Origin: Amycolatopsis orientalis DSM 43388 | GTDB taxonomy: Bacteria > Actinomycetota > Actinomycetes > Mycobacteriales > Pseudonocardiaceae | Reading direction: 5' to 3' | NCBI RefSeq assembly: GCF_000411975.1 | Contig: NZ_ASXG01000182.1 | Coordinates: 3,524-67,523 of the forward strand | DNA length: 64,000 bases | Part shown: in pieces, positions 63,300 to 64,000 of the stretch | How positions within the stretch are numbered: position 1 is the stretch's first letter | Layout of the letters: the number at the start of each line of letters is the position of its first letter | Translations under genes and position numbers: made by a program | Notes under the pieces: generated by a model | Told to the model about the DNA's origin: nothing | Seen by the model: the letters and a program-made list of their open reading frames with translations, nothing else | Database searches by the model: none

Positions 63300-64000
63300 T
63301 CCTTCTCCAGCGCGTCCAGCAGCGCGCGGGTGCGGCTGTCTCGCGCCTCGACCCGCGCGGCGTACGTGTCCGCGGCGCCGTAGGTCTGCTCGACCTCGTC
63401 GATCACCGCGTCGAGGTGCTCGCGGTCCGGGCGGCCGATCTCGAATTTCATCTGCGAGCCGACGTGGCTCACCAGGTGCCGGATCCCGTCCGGGCCGCCG
63501 CCGAGGTGCATGCTCTCGAACGGCCCGATGGTCGCCCACCGCGGCCCGAGCGACGCCTTGACCAGCTCGTCCAGGTCCGCCGCGGACACGACGCCCTGCT
63601 GCACGAGGTACATCGCCTGGTCGTTGAACACCTTCTGCAGCCGGTTCCCGACGAATCCGGGAACTTCCTTCTTCAGCGTGATCGGCTTCTTGCCCAGCCC
63701 GCGGTAGACCTCGACGGCCTTCGCCACGGTGTCCTCGGAAGTCGAAGCGCCGGGCACCACCTCGACCAGCGGCATCAGCTCGGGCGGGTTGAACGGGTGC
63801 CCGATCACGATCCGCGAGGCCGCGCTGTTGCCCTCGGCGATCACCGAGGGCAACAGCGACGACGAGGAGGACGCCAGTACTACGTCGTCGCGCGTGGCGG
63901 CGGCGAGCGTCGCGAACATTTCCCGCTTCAGCTCGATCCGCTCCGGGCCCGACTCCTGGACGAAGTCGGCCCCGGCAGCGGCTTCCGCGAGGTCCGCGAC
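63296..64000 (-). CDS. 3-hydroxyacyl-CoA dehydrogenase, 3' part
   Basis: The frame is open to the window edge, so the N-terminal NAD-binding start is missing; 234 codons are seen. The visible part has VQESGPERIELK, VVLASSSSSLLPS, IGHPFNPPELMPLVEVVPG (the catalytic His region) and KEVPGFVGNRLQ, then the C-terminal helical domain (DELVKASLGPRWATIGPFES). It oxidises 3-hydroxyacyl-CoA with NAD in beta-oxidation or carnitine-like pathways. Upstream of and coupled to the CoA-transferase gene. Confidence 0.92.
   Translation of the reverse strand, partial: VADLAEAAAGADFVQESGPERIELKREMFATLAAATRDDVVLASSSSSLLPSVIAEGNSAASRIVIGHPFNPPELMPLVEVVPGASTSEDTVAKAVEVYRGLGKKPITLKKEVPGFVGNRLQKVFNDQAMYLVQQGVVSAADLDELVKASLGPRWATIGPFESMHLGGGPDGIRHLVSHVGSQMKFEIGRPDREHLDAVIDEVEQTYGAADTYAARVEARDSRTRALLDALEKE

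Overview
The window is high-GC actinobacterial chromosome, most likely from Amycolatopsis or a close relative in the Pseudonocardiaceae. The grounds are strong third-position GC bias, many GTG starts, ATGA/GTGA gene overlaps, PPE/EspG proteins, a pSAM2-type integrative element, and a core block laid out like Mycobacterium tuberculosis Rv0981-Rv0996. The species itself is inferred from protein likeness only.

Left edge (1-3.4 kb): the 3' end of a Gly/Pro-rich PPE-like gene, an EspG-type chaperone gene, cutA, and a reverse-strand XRE regulator. From about 3.4 to 12.0 kb lies an actinomycete integrative and conjugative element (AICE). It carries small cargo genes, two paralogous double-HTH regulators with paralogous small partners, an FtsK/TraB-like transfer ATPase, a rolling-circle (RepSA-like) initiator, an excisionase and a tyrosine integrase. 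The integrase end abuts the 3' end of a tRNA-Ala(CGC) gene. No matching left attachment site could be seen.

Core block (12.1-19.7 kb): glpR, a RimJ-type acetyltransferase, the MoeA/gephyrin-like glp and galU run leftward. 5-formyltetrahydrofolate cyclo-ligase, an FmdB/Ruc-type redox chaperone behind a CIRCE element, a SAF-domain protein and mscL run rightward, and moaB2 runs leftward. The matching pepD (htrA) and mprAB genes lie at 29-35 kb, with galT and a DeoR regulator inserted between them. Between these two parts (19.8-28.7 kb) are an epimerase, an MBL hydrolase, a two-component system, a polytopic membrane protein and a tightly overlapping five-gene operon: GT2, DUF2064, methyltransferase, membrane-anchored molybdopterin oxidoreductase, membrane protein.

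Accessory stretch (34.9-44 kb): a His-rich exported protein, a TRIC-family protein, an orphan LuxR response regulator, then a decayed region ending at tRNA-Arg(CCT). That region holds a frameshifted alpha/beta hydrolase, a lipoprotein and a frameshifted membrane protein. After it come a TetR gene that runs into the tRNA, a Wzt-type ABC ATPase, a tandem Lrp regulator, a DHA2 exporter and an NmrA-like reductase.

Right part (44-64 kb): an NRAMP-related transporter with a long structured leader, LCP and FtsW/RodA cell-wall genes, an ATPase/ECF-sigma pair, an O-methyltransferase split by one nonsense codon, and a catabolic region. That region has TetR regulators with clear palindromic operators, a P450, MBL and fumarylacetoacetase-type hydrolases, a CoA-transferase and a 3-hydroxyacyl-CoA dehydrogenase that runs off the edge. 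No CRISPR array, rRNA or insertion sequence was seen.
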